From: Gracilinema caldarium
Lineage (GTDB): Bacteria; Spirochaetota; Spirochaetia; Treponematales; Breznakiellaceae
Direction: 5' to 3'
Length of the DNA: 64,000 nt
NCBI RefSeq assembly: GCF_029265695.1
Contig: NZ_JAJUHW010000006.1
Location: forward strand, 1 to 64,000
Position 1 is the first letter of the stretch. Each line of letters starts with the position of its first letter. Shown piece after piece: positions 17,937 to 29,432 of this stretch. The notes below the pieces were generated by a model, which had not been told where the DNA came from, ran no database searches, and saw nothing but the letters and a program-made list of their open reading frames with translations. The position numbers and the translations under genes were made by a program.

Positions 17937-18554
17937 CTAATCTTCAGGCCTTTCAGTTATCCTTTCAGATTGGGCATATTGTTTATATTCTGTTTCAGCT
18001 GGACTTTCTATAAACAATGGTACCAAGCCGCCACAAACGAGCACCGTTCCTGCTAAAGGGCTGCCCCATAGAAAGTTTCCTACACCGACACCGGTTAATA
18101 TGCCGGCTGCTAAGAGCCGTCTCATCCGACACGATGCAGCCAAATCTTCGATAGTCTTATCAAGATATTTGTATCGTTCAAATTCACTTTCCGGCTTATA
18201 CGCTTCTGCAGTCTTTACTTTTTGCTCCTGATATGAAGGAATAAGAAAAATAGGTATTGATAAACCAACTAATACGCCGCCACCAGCCATGAGCCCAATA
18301 CCAAGCATACGGGCCTCATCAGGATTGGAAGAAGGGCTTAATGCAACAAAAGCCCCAGCGGCCACAGAAATTGCTCCAAGGCCTGCCACAATAGATCCGG
18401 TTATGGTTCGATTACTTCGGCTTTTTATTGCGATAGTATCAAAACGCAATAAAAGGGAATTGTTTAATTCCTTATAGTCGACCGTCTCATTTTGAGCATA
18501 CACCAAGGATGAAGATACAATCAGAACCATAATAAAAGTACCTATTCGTTTCAT
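17937..18554 (-). CDS. Hypothetical exported or membrane protein
   Basis: A 205-residue protein of unrecognised family. It starts with a signal peptide (MKRIGTFIMVLIVSSSLVYA), and later has glycine-rich hydrophobic stretches at roughly residues 50-70, 80-105 and 145-180 that could be membrane helices. The ATG at 18554 is preferred because AAGGGG lies upstream on the minus strand; a longer reading to 18602 has no SD and would place residues before the signal peptide. It stands alone between the aminopeptidase gene and the parS-containing region. No function can be assigned. Confidence 0.65.
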   Translation of the reverse strand: MKRIGTFIMVLIVSSSLVYAQNETVDYKELNNSLLLRFDTIAIKSRSNRTITGSIVAGLGAISVAAGAFVALSPSSNPDEARMLGIGLMAGGGVLVGLSIPIFLIPSYQEQKVKTAEAYKPESEFERYKYLDKTIEDLAASCRMRRLLAAGILTGVGVGNFLWGSPLAGTVLVCGGLVPLFIESPAETEYKQYAQSERITERPED

Positions 18555-18613
18555 CGGTATACCCCTTATAGATAGCATAAGCTGGTATCGGTAAAATTTC
18601 AAAAGCGGCTTTA

Positions 18614-18629
18614 TGTTTCACGTGAAACA
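18614..18629. promoter_or_regulatory. parS: parS site 1
   Basis: TGTTTCACGTGAAACA is a perfect 16-bp palindrome identical to the bacterial chromosomal parS consensus bound by ParB. ParB loads here and recruits ParA and SMC for origin segregation. It is about 5.7 kb from the gyrB-dnaA junction. Confidence 0.93.
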
Positions 18630-18877
18630 GAACCAGGGAATCGAACCAATTTTAAATTTCGAGCCCAACTCTTCGAGTAAATCGGCCTAGAGATTATAAT
18701 CACAAAGGCAATTTCAAAAGTTACAGACTTATAATATTTTCTCATTTACTTTGATTTATATATGAGCTTCATTTACAGCTCTTTTTTTACAGTTATCTGC
18801 AGCAATGTTTAAATCACAGTTCTAAATAGATATAGCAAGGCTGTTTTTCTTAGCTGAGGATCTTTTAAAAGTCAGAG

Positions 18878-18909
18878 GTTCTTACAAAACTCTTGAGTTT
18901 TGTAAGAAC
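18878..18909. repeat. Hairpin repeat, copy 2 (covarying variant)
   Basis: GTTCTTACAAAACTC (18878-18892) and GAGTTTTGTAAGAAC (18895-18909) are perfectly complementary. Relative to copy 1 the arm has changed at two positions and the other arm has changed to match. Outer sequences (CTTTTAAA near 18862, TTTAAAAG near 18922) could extend the stem. Confidence 0.75.
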
Positions 18910-19025
18910 TGCCCTCGTGTATTTAAAAGACCTGGGCTACCTACTATATTTTTAAATTTATTACCGAAAGATAAAAGCATTAATTAGGTCATTTATTACT
19001 TAAATGAGCTCTTTTCAATAGGGTT

Positions 19026-19041
19026 TGTTTCACGTGAAACA
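19026..19041. promoter_or_regulatory. parS: parS site 2
   Basis: A second perfect TGTTTCACGTGAAACA palindrome, 412 bp from site 1. Confidence 0.93.
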
Positions 19042-19058
19042 GTTGTATCTCCAATAAG

Positions 19059-19090
19059 GCTCTTTCAAAATCACAGAGTATTGAAAGAGC
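19059..19090. repeat. Hairpin repeat, copy 3 of the CTTTCAA family
   Basis: GCTCTTTCAA (19059-19068) pairs with TTGAAAGAGC (19081-19090); flanking AAGG before and CCTT after can extend the stem across a small bulge. It starts 17 bp after parS site 2. Confidence 0.7.
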
Positions 19091-19222
19091 AGCCTTGGAA
19101 TCAGAGATTTAGCGCGGCGATTACGAATAGTTACTCTGCAGCAACATGTAAACAAAAGCAATCACAAAGCCAATTTCAAAACTCGCAGCGTAGAAAAAAC
19201 GTTTAAATTGGAACACTTAAAT

Positions 19223-19238
19223 TGTTTCACGTGAAACA
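19223..19238. promoter_or_regulatory. parS: parS site 3
   Basis: A third perfect TGTTTCACGTGAAACA palindrome, 197 bp from site 2. Three perfect copies within 625 bp next to gyrA strongly support a centromere-like cluster. Confidence 0.93.
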
Positions 19239-19383
19239 AAATTTTAAATCGTTACACATTGTTTTGACACATAACAATAGAACCAATTTCTTGACTTTAA
19301 GCCTTGTGCCTTTTTTAAAATTATTACCTCAAATTTTACAAATTAATGTTTAAATAATATGCTTTATAAAGGAGGACCAAAAT

Positions 19384-19749
19384 ATGAAAGCAGTATTTGA
19401 AAATATTCAAGACTATATTGCTCAGTTTCCTGCAGATATTCAAAACCGATTACAAACTATTAGAACCCTTGGTCATACAATTATTCCGAACGCTCAAGAA
19501 GCCATCAAATATAACATGCCAACCCTGATGGTGAACAATAAAAATGTTTTCCATTTTGCGGCGTTTAAGCATCATATTGGTATTTATCCACTGCCCCATA
19601 CAATAGAAGTTTTACAAAATGAAATTTCTGGATATGTTCAGGGAAAAGGCTCAATTCAATTTCCCAATGAAAAACCTTTACCTATTGAATTGATTAAAAC
19701 AATAATTACCGTCCGATTCCAGGAACTAAGTTCCAAGAATCAGACATAG
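19384..19749 (+). CDS. DUF1801 (YdhG-like) family protein
   Basis: A 121-residue small cytoplasmic protein of the DUF1801/YdhG fold, related by fold to frataxin-like proteins. Family features are the N-terminal DYIAQFPADIQNRLQTIR, the central AIKYNMPTL, FAAFKHHIGIYPLP, and the C-terminal KGSIQFPNEKPLPIELI. A strong SD (AAAGGAGG) precedes ATG 19384. It ends 12 bp from the convergent gyrA stop. Function is unknown; an iron-chaperone role has been proposed for relatives. Confidence 0.85.
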   Translation: MKAVFENIQDYIAQFPADIQNRLQTIRTLGHTIIPNAQEAIKYNMPTLMVNNKNVFHFAAFKHHIGIYPLPHTIEVLQNEISGYVQGKGSIQFPNEKPLPIELIKTIITVRFQELSSKNQT

Positions 19750-19761
19750 TAACTTTTTCCC

Positions 19762-22260
19762 TTATACTTCAGATTCGGATTCTTCCGCTTGAGACGGGGA
19801 ATCGGTCTCGCCTGCGGAAAGGTCCTGCTCATCCTTTTCGCGGGCTATACGGTCTACACCGATGACAAAGTCTGGCCGTTCTATATTAAGGATGCGAACC
19901 CCTTGTGCAGACCGGCCCATGACTGAAATTTCCTTTACCGCCACTTTAATGGACTTTCCCTGGCTCGTGATGCACATAATGGAGTCATCATCCCCGACAG
20001 AAACACAGCCAACCAGTTCGCCGGTTTTTTCGCTCACTGTATAGATCCGCTGACCACCGGTAGCCCTACCATGGGCTGAAAACTCCACATACTCTACCCG
20101 CTTCCCGTAGCCAAACTCGGAGAGGATAAGCATTTTTTCCGTATCGTCTATCCGCAACACGCCGGCAAGTTCATCATCAGAATCGAGCCTGATACCGCAT
20201 ACACCACGGGAAGACCTGCCGCTTGCACGGACCTCTTCCTCGGCGGTCCGCAGAGCCTGACCTTTTCGGGTAATCAGGACAATTTCATCATCACCCTTTG
20301 TAAGAAGAGCGCTGACCAAGCTATCCCCTTCATCAAGGTTAATCGCGATAATCCCCCGTGTCTTTGCGTTAACAAATTCATCGGTCTGTACTTTCTTAAC
20401 GACACCACGGGCGGTTCCCATAAAAATATACTGGTCCGCAGAAAAATCCTTAAAGGCAACTACAGTCGTAATATCTTCGTTAGGAGAAACCGCCAGCAGC
20501 GATTTGATATGGGCACCCCGGGAAATCCTGGATCCTTCGGGGATTTCGTGGACCTTCATCCAGTAGGCCTTACCCTTACTGGTAATATACATAATGTAGT
20601 CATGGGTCGAAGCCACAAAGAGCTGCTTTACAAAATCGTCTTCGGACAATTTTGCGCTATTCATCCCCTTTCCTCCCCGGCCCTGACTTTTGTAGGAGCT
20701 TACGGGTACACGCTTGATATACCCCAGGTTGGAAATAAGGATGACCATTTCTTCTTTTTTTATGAGGTCTTCTATATTGATGGACTCCACTTCGTCGGCC
20801 ACAATTTCCGTACGCCGCGGATCCCCATACTTTTCCGCGATAAGCTTAATTTCATCCTTAATAACTCCCCTCAGTTTTTGGGGATCGTCAAGGAGGGATT
20901 GCAGATAGGCAATGAGGGTCTTAAGCTCCTCCAGTTCCTGTTTGAGTTTCTCCACCTCTAAACTGGTGAGGCGGCCAAGGCGCATATCTACGATTGCCTG
21001 GGCTTGGACCTCAGAGAGCACAAAACGGTCCATCAAGTTCTTTTTAGCCAGATCCACATCCCGGGAAGCTTTGATAATGGCGATAACTTCATCGATATGA
21101 GCCAGGGCTATTACTAGTCCTTCCAGGATATGGGCCCGTTCCTGGGCTTTACGGAGGTCAAATTTGGTTCGCCGGGTAACCACATCAACCCGGTGTTCCA
21201 CATAATAATAAATCAGTTCCTTGAGATTGAGGCAGCGAGGACGGCCTTCGACCAGGGCAAGATTGATAACACCAAAGGAAGACTGCAGGGCCGTATGGGA
21301 AAAGAGCTGATTCAGCACAACCTTAACAATGGCACCCTTTTTTAGCTCGATGACAATACGCAGCCCGTCCCGATCCGATTCGTCTCTAATTTCAGAAATA
21401 CCGTCGATTACCTTGTCACGAACAAGCTCTGCAATCTTTACCAAAAGATTCGATTTATTAACAGCATAAGGTATTTCATTGAATATTATAGATTCTTTTC
21501 CTGTTTTCGACGTTTCTATAACAAATTTACCCCGGGTAATAATCTTACCCCGGCCGGTTTTATAGGCTTCCCGAATGCCTCGACGGCCAAAAATAATGCC
21601 CCCCGTAGGATAATCGGGTCCTTTGATATAGTGCATCAGGTCATCGACTGAGAGATCCGGATTGTCGATGAATGCGCAAATAGCATCACACACTTCTTTG
21701 AGGTTATGGGGCGGCATATTGGTCGCCATACCAACGGCAATACCGCTAGAACCATTTATGAGCAGGTTTGGAACTGCCGAGGGGAGCACCACCGGTTCCG
21801 TTAAGGATTCATCGTAATTGGGAACAAAATCGACGGTTTCTTTCTTAAGATCCGCCAGCATTTCATCGCCAATCCGGGACAGCTTTGCCTCGGTGTAACG
21901 GGATGCGGCTGGTGGATCTCCATCAATAGAACCAAAGTTACCCTGCCCTTGCACAAGCGGATAACGGAGTGAAAAATCCTGGGCCATACGCACCAGGGCA
22001 TCATAGAGTGACATATCTCCATGGGGATGGTATTTACCCATGGCGTCACCGGTTATACGGGCGCTTTTTTTCGTGGCCGCATTCGGGTGTAAGCCAAGCT
22101 CGTCCATGGCATACAGAAGCCGCCGATGTACCGGTTTAAGCCCATCGCGAACATCGGGAAGGGCGCGGCTGACAATGACCGACATGGCATAGTTAAGGTA
22201 TGCGGTCTTAATTTCATCTTCTATTGCAACTGGTATTATTTTTCCGCCCGATTCAGCCAT
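19762..22260 (-). CDS. gyrA: DNA gyrase subunit A
   Basis: An 832-residue subunit that cuts and rejoins DNA in gyrase. The N-terminal winged-helix domain contains the active-site tyrosine in [10 protein letters not shown] (about residue 122), and the C-terminal pinwheel has the GyrA-box QGRGGKG that marks true gyrase rather than topoisomerase IV. The quinolone-determining region reads [10 protein letters not shown] at residues 78-87, with Met at position 83 where E. coli has Ser. It starts 12 bp after the gyrB stop and is surely cotranscribed with gyrB. Confidence 0.97.
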   Translation of the reverse strand: MAESGGKIIPVAIEDEIKTAYLNYAMSVIVSRALPDVRDGLKPVHRRLLYAMDELGLHPNAATKKSARITGDAMGKYHPHGDMSLYDALVRMAQDFSLRYPLVQGQGNFGSIDGDPPAASRYTEAKLSRIGDEMLADLKKETVDFVPNYDESLTEPVVLPSAVPNLLINGSSGIAVGMATNMPPHNLKEVCDAICAFIDNPDLSVDDLMHYIKGPDYPTGGIIFGRRGIREAYKTGRGKIITRGKFVIETSKTGKESIIFNEIPYAVNKSNLLVKIAELVRDKVIDGISEIRDESDRDGLRIVIELKKGAIVKVVLNQLFSHTALQSSFGVINLALVEGRPRCLNLKELIYYYVEHRVDVVTRRTKFDLRKAQERAHILEGLVIALAHIDEVIAIIKASRDVDLAKKNLMDRFVLSEVQAQAIVDMRLGRLTSLEVEKLKQELEELKTLIAYLQSLLDDPQKLRGVIKDEIKLIAEKYGDPRRTEIVADEVESINIEDLIKKEEMVILISNLGYIKRVPVSSYKSQGRGGKGMNSAKLSEDDFVKQLFVASTHDYIMYITSKGKAYWMKVHEIPEGSRISRGAHIKSLLAVSPNEDITTVVAFKDFSADQYIFMGTARGVVKKVQTDEFVNAKTRGIIAINLDEGDSLVSALLTKGDDEIVLITRKGQALRTAEEEVRASGRSSRGVCGIRLDSDDELAGVLRIDDTEKMLILSEFGYGKRVEYVEFSAHGRATGGQRIYTVSEKTGELVGCVSVGDDDSIMCITSQGKSIKVAVKEISVMGRSAQGVRILNIERPDFVIGVDRIAREKDEQDLSAGETDSPSQAEESESEV

Positions 22261-22271
22261 AGTTTCAACCT

Positions 22272-24588
<2,317 letters not shown>

Positions 24589-26010
24589 ATGGCTGTATGG
24601 GATTATGAAATTTTCTGGAAAGAAGCAATGAGCCAGATTAAAGAGGAACTGGAAGAACAGGAATTTGTCATGTGGTTTAATATCCAGTACCTCCGATCGG
24701 AAGAAAATACCATCGTCATCGGTGTACCCTCTTCTTTTTACCGCGACCAGGTAAAACTGAGATATCAATCTTTTATAGAAGGAAAATTACACGATTTATC
24801 GGGGCAGCAGATATCAATCCAATTTGAAGTGGTTCCTAAGAAACAAAATACAGCTGACACAGATACACGGTCCCAGTCTAACGGAACTACCCCTGAGCGA
24901 AGAAGCTCTTCTGAACCTTCGAGCAAAAATCAGAATCAAGCATCCCCTGTCCTTACTCCCCAACAAAAGGATCCCCATCCCCTGCTCCGACGGGATTACA
25001 CATTCGCCAATTATGTTATCGGAGACAACAATAGTTTTGCCGCTAACGCTGCTCTTGCAATCTCTAAGAATCCTGGAACAGCCTACAATCCCTTCCTTGT
25101 TTACGGCGGTGTAGGACTTGGAAAGACCCATCTCATGCAGGCTATTGGAAACTACATCTACGAACATTCCAACGCAAAAATTATCTATATTACTGCTGAA
25201 ACCTTTACTAACGAGTTTGTACAGGCCGTGCAGGCAAACAAAACTACGGCATTTAAAAATAAATACCGTTTTGTCGATGTTCTTTTGGTTGACGACATTC
25301 ACTTTTTACAGAACAAGACTGAAACACAAGAAGAGCTCTTTCATACCTTTAACGCCCTCTACGACGCTAATAAGCAAATGATTTTTACCTGCGATCGGCC
25401 TGTGTCGGAATTAAAACACCTTTCCGATCGGCTCCGTTCACGCTTTGAACGGGGTCTTACCGTAGATTTACAGCCTCCAGATTATGAAACTCGGCTTGCG
25501 ATATTAAAGAAGAAAGTAGAGGCCCGAAATGGGTCAATTCCCCAGGAAGTATTGGAATTGGTAAGTAAGAACATTACTTCCAATGTTCGTGACCTAGAAG
25601 CGGCGTTGACTAAATTGATCGCCTATACCGAACTTGTTCAAAAACCCATCACTATAGAAATTGCCCAACAGCACTTAAAAGATGTATTTGCCTCCCCAAA
25701 ACATTCAAATATGTCTATTGAGGTAATTCAGCGGGTTGTGGCCGAATATTTTTCTCTTTCCTATAACGATCTTAAAGGCAAAAAGCGAACTCAAAATATT
25801 GTTTTTCCCCGACAGCTGGCAATGTACATAGCACGGGAGATCACTGAATATTCAACAACCGAATTAGGGCTGGAATTTGGAGGCCGGGATCACACTACTG
25901 TTATGCATGCTTGTCAGAAAATAGAAGAACGAATTCGTTCCGATCCGACTCTGGAAACGGTAATTCAAAACCTGATTCGTCTTATAAAAGATTATAGAAC
26001 AAAGAACTGA
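24589..26010 (+). CDS. dnaA: Chromosomal replication initiator DnaA
   Basis: A 473-residue initiator ATPase. Domain I (about 1-85) is followed by a Ser/Gln-rich linker (about 88-128), then the AAA+ domain with Walker A GGVGLGKTH (about residue 170) and Walker B LLVDDIHFL, and finally domain IV with the DnaA-box-binding signature GGRDHTTVMHACQKI near residue 425. SD GAGGAAGG precedes ATG 24589. dnaN follows after a 198-bp gap that itself holds DnaA-box-like sequences. Confidence 0.98.
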   Translation: MAVWDYEIFWKEAMSQIKEELEEQEFVMWFNIQYLRSEENTIVIGVPSSFYRDQVKLRYQSFIEGKLHDLSGQQISIQFEVVPKKQNTADTDTRSQSNGTTPERRSSSEPSSKNQNQASPVLTPQQKDPHPLLRRDYTFANYVIGDNNSFAANAALAISKNPGTAYNPFLVYGGVGLGKTHLMQAIGNYIYEHSNAKIIYITAETFTNEFVQAVQANKTTAFKNKYRFVDVLLVDDIHFLQNKTETQEELFHTFNALYDANKQMIFTCDRPVSELKHLSDRLRSRFERGLTVDLQPPDYETRLAILKKKVEARNGSIPQEVLELVSKNITSNVRDLEAALTKLIAYTELVQKPITIEIAQQHLKDVFASPKHSNMSIEVIQRVVAEYFSLSYNDLKGKKRTQNIVFPRQLAMYIAREITEYSTTELGLEFGGRDHTTVMHACQKIEERIRSDPTLETVIQNLIRLIKDYRTKN

Positions 26011-26096
26011 AAACATGTTATTATTATGAGGAAAGACAGTGGAAAACACTAGTAGTTGTGGGAATGTGGAAAAGGCTGTTCTACTTTTCCCATGAT

Positions 26097-26147
26097 TGTG
26101 GATACTATAAATTATTGTTTTATAACGATATATCTACAGTATCCACA
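26097..26147. promoter_or_regulatory. Inverted pair of DnaA-box-like sites between dnaA and dnaN
   Basis: TGTGGATAC (26097-26105) and GTATCCACA (26139-26147) are perfect inverted copies, each one base from the TTATCCACA consensus, flanking 33 bp of nearly pure AT. A weaker TGTGGAAAA lies at 26065-26073. The arrangement recalls bipartite origins with box clusters on both sides of dnaA, and it may also let DnaA regulate dnaN. Confidence 0.6.
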
Positions 26148-26208
26148 TATCAATGGCCCCTATTACCACTACTACTAATATTTATATATTAAGAAGGAGA
26201 TAGGAATT

Positions 26209-27312
26209 ATGAAATTTATTTGCGATCGAAGTATCCTATCAAAAGAAATCGGTATTGCTCAGGAAATCATCTCTAGCAAAAACGCTATTTCCATATTGTC
26301 AAATGTATATTTGGAAGCTTCAAATAATACGTTACTTATTAAAGCTACGGATATCAAGGTTAATTTCGAAACCCGTCTTCCGGTAACCGTTCTTGAGGAA
26401 GGTTCTACTACTGTTTTCTGCGATAAATTTATGGGTATTCTCAACTCTATTCCTGAGGGAGAAATAGAGTTCGAACAAACGGAAAACAAAATAGTTATCA
26501 AACCAAGCTTTAAAAAAATAAAATTTCAGCTTAAAAGTATTACGGCGGACAAATTTCCAGAGTTCCCTGCCGCGGGTACCGCAGAGTCCTTTAACATTCC
26601 CATAAAAGATTTAAAGGATATGATAACTCAAACTGTCTTTGCCGTTTCGGATGATGAAACCCGCTATTTTATGAACGGCGTCTTTTTTGAACGGCAGGAA
26701 AATGACCTTGTTATGGTCGCCACTGATGGCCGGCGATTGGCTTTTATAAAAAAGCAGATTACGTCTCCGGTGCCTGATTTTAACGGTATCATAATACCGC
26801 CAAAAATTCTTAATTTAGTAGTAAAACGGGCGGGTGATGAAGGAATGGCAACAATACGGGTGACAGAAAAGAATATTTTCATCACCTTTGGGGCTTATCA
26901 GCTTTCGTCTGTTTTGATCGAAGGTCAATTCCCGAATTATCGCCGGGTTATTCCCGAAAGCCAGAGTCATTCATTCACCATTAACCGGCAGGAAATGCTC
27001 GATGCTTTAAAGCGTGTTTCAATTTTGGTTGAACAAAAATCCCGTCGGGTCTATTTGAATGTGAATCCCGGTATGCTTTCGGTTGTTTCCGAAGAAAGCG
27101 AAATCGGAGGTGCTAAAGAAGATATTCCCTGCCAATATGCGGGAGACGAAGTATCTATAGCCCTTAATTACCGGTATATCGAAGAGCCCTTTAAAGTAAT
27201 GAATGAAGAATCGGTCAGCATTTTCTTTACTGAGCCGAACAGAGCTATTACGATTAAACCGGTACCGGAAAAGGACTTTTTCCATATTGTCATGCCTATG
27301 CAACATGATTAA
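26209..27312 (+). CDS. dnaN: DNA polymerase III beta subunit (sliding clamp)
   Basis: A 367-residue ring-forming clamp that tethers polymerase III to DNA. The three-domain fold is indicated by typical segments: LSNVYLEASNNTLLIKATD in domain 1, FAVSDDETRYFMNGVFFE with VATDGRRLA in domain 2, and the C-terminal IVMPMQ, which matches the conserved end of DnaN. SD AAGGAG precedes ATG 26209. recF starts 3 nt after the stop. Confidence 0.97.
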   Translation: MKFICDRSILSKEIGIAQEIISSKNAISILSNVYLEASNNTLLIKATDIKVNFETRLPVTVLEEGSTTVFCDKFMGILNSIPEGEIEFEQTENKIVIKPSFKKIKFQLKSITADKFPEFPAAGTAESFNIPIKDLKDMITQTVFAVSDDETRYFMNGVFFERQENDLVMVATDGRRLAFIKKQITSPVPDFNGIIIPPKILNLVVKRAGDEGMATIRVTEKNIFITFGAYQLSSVLIEGQFPNYRRVIPESQSHSFTINRQEMLDALKRVSILVEQKSRRVYLNVNPGMLSVVSEESEIGGAKEDIPCQYAGDEVSIALNYRYIEEPFKVMNEESVSIFFTEPNRAITIKPVPEKDFFHIVMPMQHD

Positions 27313-27315
27313 TCC

Positions 27316-28383
27316 ATGTCTTTTTCTCAATTACGGACTGTCGGTTTCCGCAATCTAGCTGATGCTCTGATTGAATTTCCGTCAAACACGGTTTTTCTTG
27401 TTGGCGAAAACGGTCAGGGCAAAACAAATCTGCTGGAAGCCATCTATGTATGCGCCTATGGTTCTTCTTTTAGGGGTGTCCGGGATACTCAGCTGGTAAG
27501 AGACGGAAATCGAGAAGCCTCCCTTACTGCTGTTTTATCCGGTGACATTGAGCACCAGGTGCGCATCAAGCTGCAGGGGGCTCAAAAAAGCATACAGATT
27601 GATGAAAAGCTGGCAAAAAATCGGAAAGAGCTCATATCTTTAAGTCCCACTATCATTTTTTGTCATGAAGATATGGAATTTGTCTCAGGAAGTCCTGAGC
27701 GACGGCGATGGTTTTTTGATCAAACCTTAAGTTTGTATGATAGCCTGTATTTGGAGGATCTTCAGCGTTACCGGCATATACTGAAACTCCGTAATGTGAT
27801 CCTTAAAGACGGATTTATAGATACCCTTGAAAGCCTCGATTACCAGCTTGCAACGGTCGGTTTAGCTCTTATCGAAAAAAGAAAAATGATTTCTGATCAA
27901 TTTTCCGCTGTATTTTCCCAGTTATACGAAAAAATAACAGGAATCGATGGTGTTATACTTTGTTATAAGCCTTCCTGGACTTCCGCAGACAGGGACACCA
28001 TTGTAGAACACCTGGTAAAAACAAGGGAACGGGAATTGATTTTAAAAATGAGCCTTTCGGGGCCTCACCGGGACCGCTACCAATTTGTCCGATATGAACG
28101 GGAGTTTGAGACCCAGGCTTCTACTGGGCAGCGGCGTCTTCTCGCACTGCTTCTTCGTGTAGCTCAAGCGATGCTCTATACAAGTATAGCAAAGAGGCTT
28201 CCTGTATTGCTGCTGGATGATGTTATGCTTGAACTGGATCCAGAAAAGCGGAAAAAATTCTTTTCAGTTCTTCCTGAAAACGAACAGGCCTTTTTTACTT
28301 TTTTGCCTGAAGAGCCCTTTGACCGCTATAAACCTGAAGGCACTCTGGTGTATCATGTTAAAAACGGGGAGCTTAGGTTATGA
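27316..28383 (+). CDS. recF: DNA replication and repair protein RecF
   Basis: A 355-residue SMC-like ATPase that helps load RecA at gaps. Walker A is GENGQGKTNLLEA at about residues 31-43; the ABC-type signature STGQRRLLALLLR is near 270 and Walker B LPVLLLDDVMLELD near 295. It starts 3 nt after dnaN without an SD of its own and overlaps the next gene by 4 bp (ATGA), so the cluster is translationally coupled. Confidence 0.96.
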   Translation: MSFSQLRTVGFRNLADALIEFPSNTVFLVGENGQGKTNLLEAIYVCAYGSSFRGVRDTQLVRDGNREASLTAVLSGDIEHQVRIKLQGAQKSIQIDEKLAKNRKELISLSPTIIFCHEDMEFVSGSPERRRWFFDQTLSLYDSLYLEDLQRYRHILKLRNVILKDGFIDTLESLDYQLATVGLALIEKRKMISDQFSAVFSQLYEKITGIDGVILCYKPSWTSADRDTIVEHLVKTRERELILKMSLSGPHRDRYQFVRYEREFETQASTGQRRLLALLLRVAQAMLYTSIAKRLPVLLLDDVMLELDPEKRKKFFSVLPENEQAFFTFLPEEPFDRYKPEGTLVYHVKNGELRL

Positions 28384-28847
28384 AAAAAGCAGGTGATATT
28401 CTTTCCGCATTTTTTGATGAACGGCTTGTAAAAGAGGGAAAGACCTATTCCGAACTTTTTAAATCATGGTTCCAGATTGCGGGAGAACGGCTCGCTGCCC
28501 ATAGCCGTATAGTTGAGTTGGAACGGAATATACTATTTGTCGAAGCTGATCATCCTGGTTGGATCATGATACTTCAATCGAAAGAAAAGGATATACTTGA
28601 TCAGGTTCGCCGCTCCTTTCCACACCTGACTATAAATGGTATCAGCATACGACTTGCAAAGTCAGGGATATCTCTGCCCGATACTAAATCAGAATCTACT
28701 GAAGCGGTGCAGCGTGATGAACAAAATCCGCAAATTGAGACCTCTCATGAATTTGATGGAGATCCCGATTATGATAAAATTCAGGATCCTCATCTCAAAG
28801 AACTTTTACAGCGTTTGGAGCGGGGAATTAAGGCAAAGCATACATAG
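28380..28847 (+). CDS. DUF721 (DciA-like) protein
   Basis: A 155-residue protein whose first about 100 residues form the DUF721 domain (FKSWFQIAGERLAAHSRIV and ADHPGWIMILQSKEKDIL). The DciA branch of this family acts as a loader or partner of the replicative helicase DnaB in bacteria lacking DnaC or DnaI, which fits its place in the dnaA operon. The C-terminal 50 residues are acidic and probably disordered. It overlaps recF by 4 bp. Confidence 0.82.
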   Translation: MKKAGDILSAFFDERLVKEGKTYSELFKSWFQIAGERLAAHSRIVELERNILFVEADHPGWIMILQSKEKDILDQVRRSFPHLTINGISIRLAKSGISLPDTKSESTEAVQRDEQNPQIETSHEFDGDPDYDKIQDPHLKELLQRLERGIKAKHT

Positions 28848-28848
28848 G

Positions 28849-28878
28849 TTGACCAAAAACCGGTCTTTGTTCTATACT
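28849..28878 (+). promoter_or_regulatory. Promoter of rpmH-rnpA
   Basis: TTGACC (28849-28854), an 18-bp spacer and TATACT (28873-28878) lie between the DUF721 stop and rpmH, giving a roughly 28-nt leader with SD AAGGAG. Ribosomal protein and RNase P genes can therefore be transcribed independently of dnaA. Confidence 0.65.
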
Positions 28879-28912
28879 TCCTTGCCGTTATATTAATCAA
28901 GGAGATTCTCCC

Positions 28913-29068
28913 ATGAAACGTACATATCAGCCCAGTAAAGTAAAGCGCAACCGGAAATTTGGTTTCCGCGCGCGGATGAAAACCCGGGGCGGCCGTCTTG
29001 TATTAAAGCGGCGTCGGGCAAAGGGTCGGGCAAAGCTTACTGTTTCCGACGAAAAGAAGCCCTATTAA
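28913..29068 (+). CDS. rpmH: 50S ribosomal protein L34
   Basis: A 51-residue ribosomal protein. The sequence begins [20 protein letters not shown] and continues with an Arg/Lys-rich region typical of L34 ([19 protein letters not shown]). The C-terminus has a short acidic extension ending EKKPY. ATG 28913 follows SD AAGGAG. The rnpA reading frame is already open across its last codons. Confidence 0.97.
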   Translation: MKRTYQPSKVKRNRKFGFRARMKTRGGRLVLKRRRAKGRAKLTVSDEKKPY

Positions 29069-29075
29069 AAAAGGT

Positions 29076-29432
29076 ATTGAACTGTCTTTCCGGTTTCGAT
29101 CTGCGGAACGACTTAAGGGAAGGGAAGAAATACGAAGAGCTTTTGCCGATGGGAGAAAATTTTCCTGTAATGGCGCAAAGCTCTTTGTGGTTCAGAACGG
29201 CTTGCCGGTGAACAGAATCGCCTTTACCTTTGCGCGGAAATATGGAAATGCGGTTCAGCGAAACCGTTCCCGGCGTTTAAGCCGGGAAGTCTATCGACTG
29301 TTAAAAGCCCGGCTTTGTATCGGTTATGATCTGGTGCTTCTGGTGTATCCAGGGGCTGATACTTTTGCAGACCGTTTGGAACAGCTTGAGACTCTTTTTC
29401 GGAAAGCCGGCTTATTTTTGGATAAAACGTGA
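29076..29432 (+). CDS. rnpA: Ribonuclease P protein component, probable ATT start
   Basis: The protein subunit of RNase P, which matures tRNA 5' ends. From 29076 the frame gives 118 residues, the normal RnpA length, including the conserved N-terminal [20 protein letters not shown] and the RNR signature [17 protein letters not shown]. No ATG, GTG or TTG exists in this frame between the stop at 29004-29006 and GTG 29187; starting at that GTG would remove about a third of the fold. ATT 29076 is the best-placed alternative start (AAGG about 1 nt upstream, in an A-rich stretch); CTG 29082 or CTG 29040 inside rpmH are alternatives. yidD overlaps its end by 4 bp. Confidence 0.85.
   Translation: MELSFRFRSAERLKGREEIRRAFADGRKFSCNGAKLFVVQNGLPVNRIAFTFARKYGNAVQRNRSRRLSREVYRLLKARLCIGYDLVLLVYPGADTFADRLEQLETLFRKAGLFLDKT

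Larger units (their letters stand above)
18630..19383. other. Gene-poor AT-rich stretch with parS sites and degenerate repeats
   Basis: No convincing gene is present in these 754 bases. Besides parS sites 2 and 3 and two hairpin repeats, imperfect duplicated segments can be seen. ATCACAAAGGCAATTTCAAA near 18700 resembles ATCACAAAGCCAATTTCAAA near 19161, and AGTTATCTGCAGCAATGT near 18793 resembles AGTTACTCTGCAGCAACATG near 19130. This suggests an old partial duplication of a unit containing parS. The remaining sequence is AT-rich without clear ORFs. Confidence 0.6.

Noticed and set aside
28998-29006. TTG at 28998 as a start for rnpA inside rpmH
   Set aside because: The frame hits TAA at 29004-29006, two codons later.
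29187-29432. rnpA starting at GTG 29187 (81 residues)
   Set aside because: It would delete the conserved N-terminal third of RnpA, and it has no SD at the right place.
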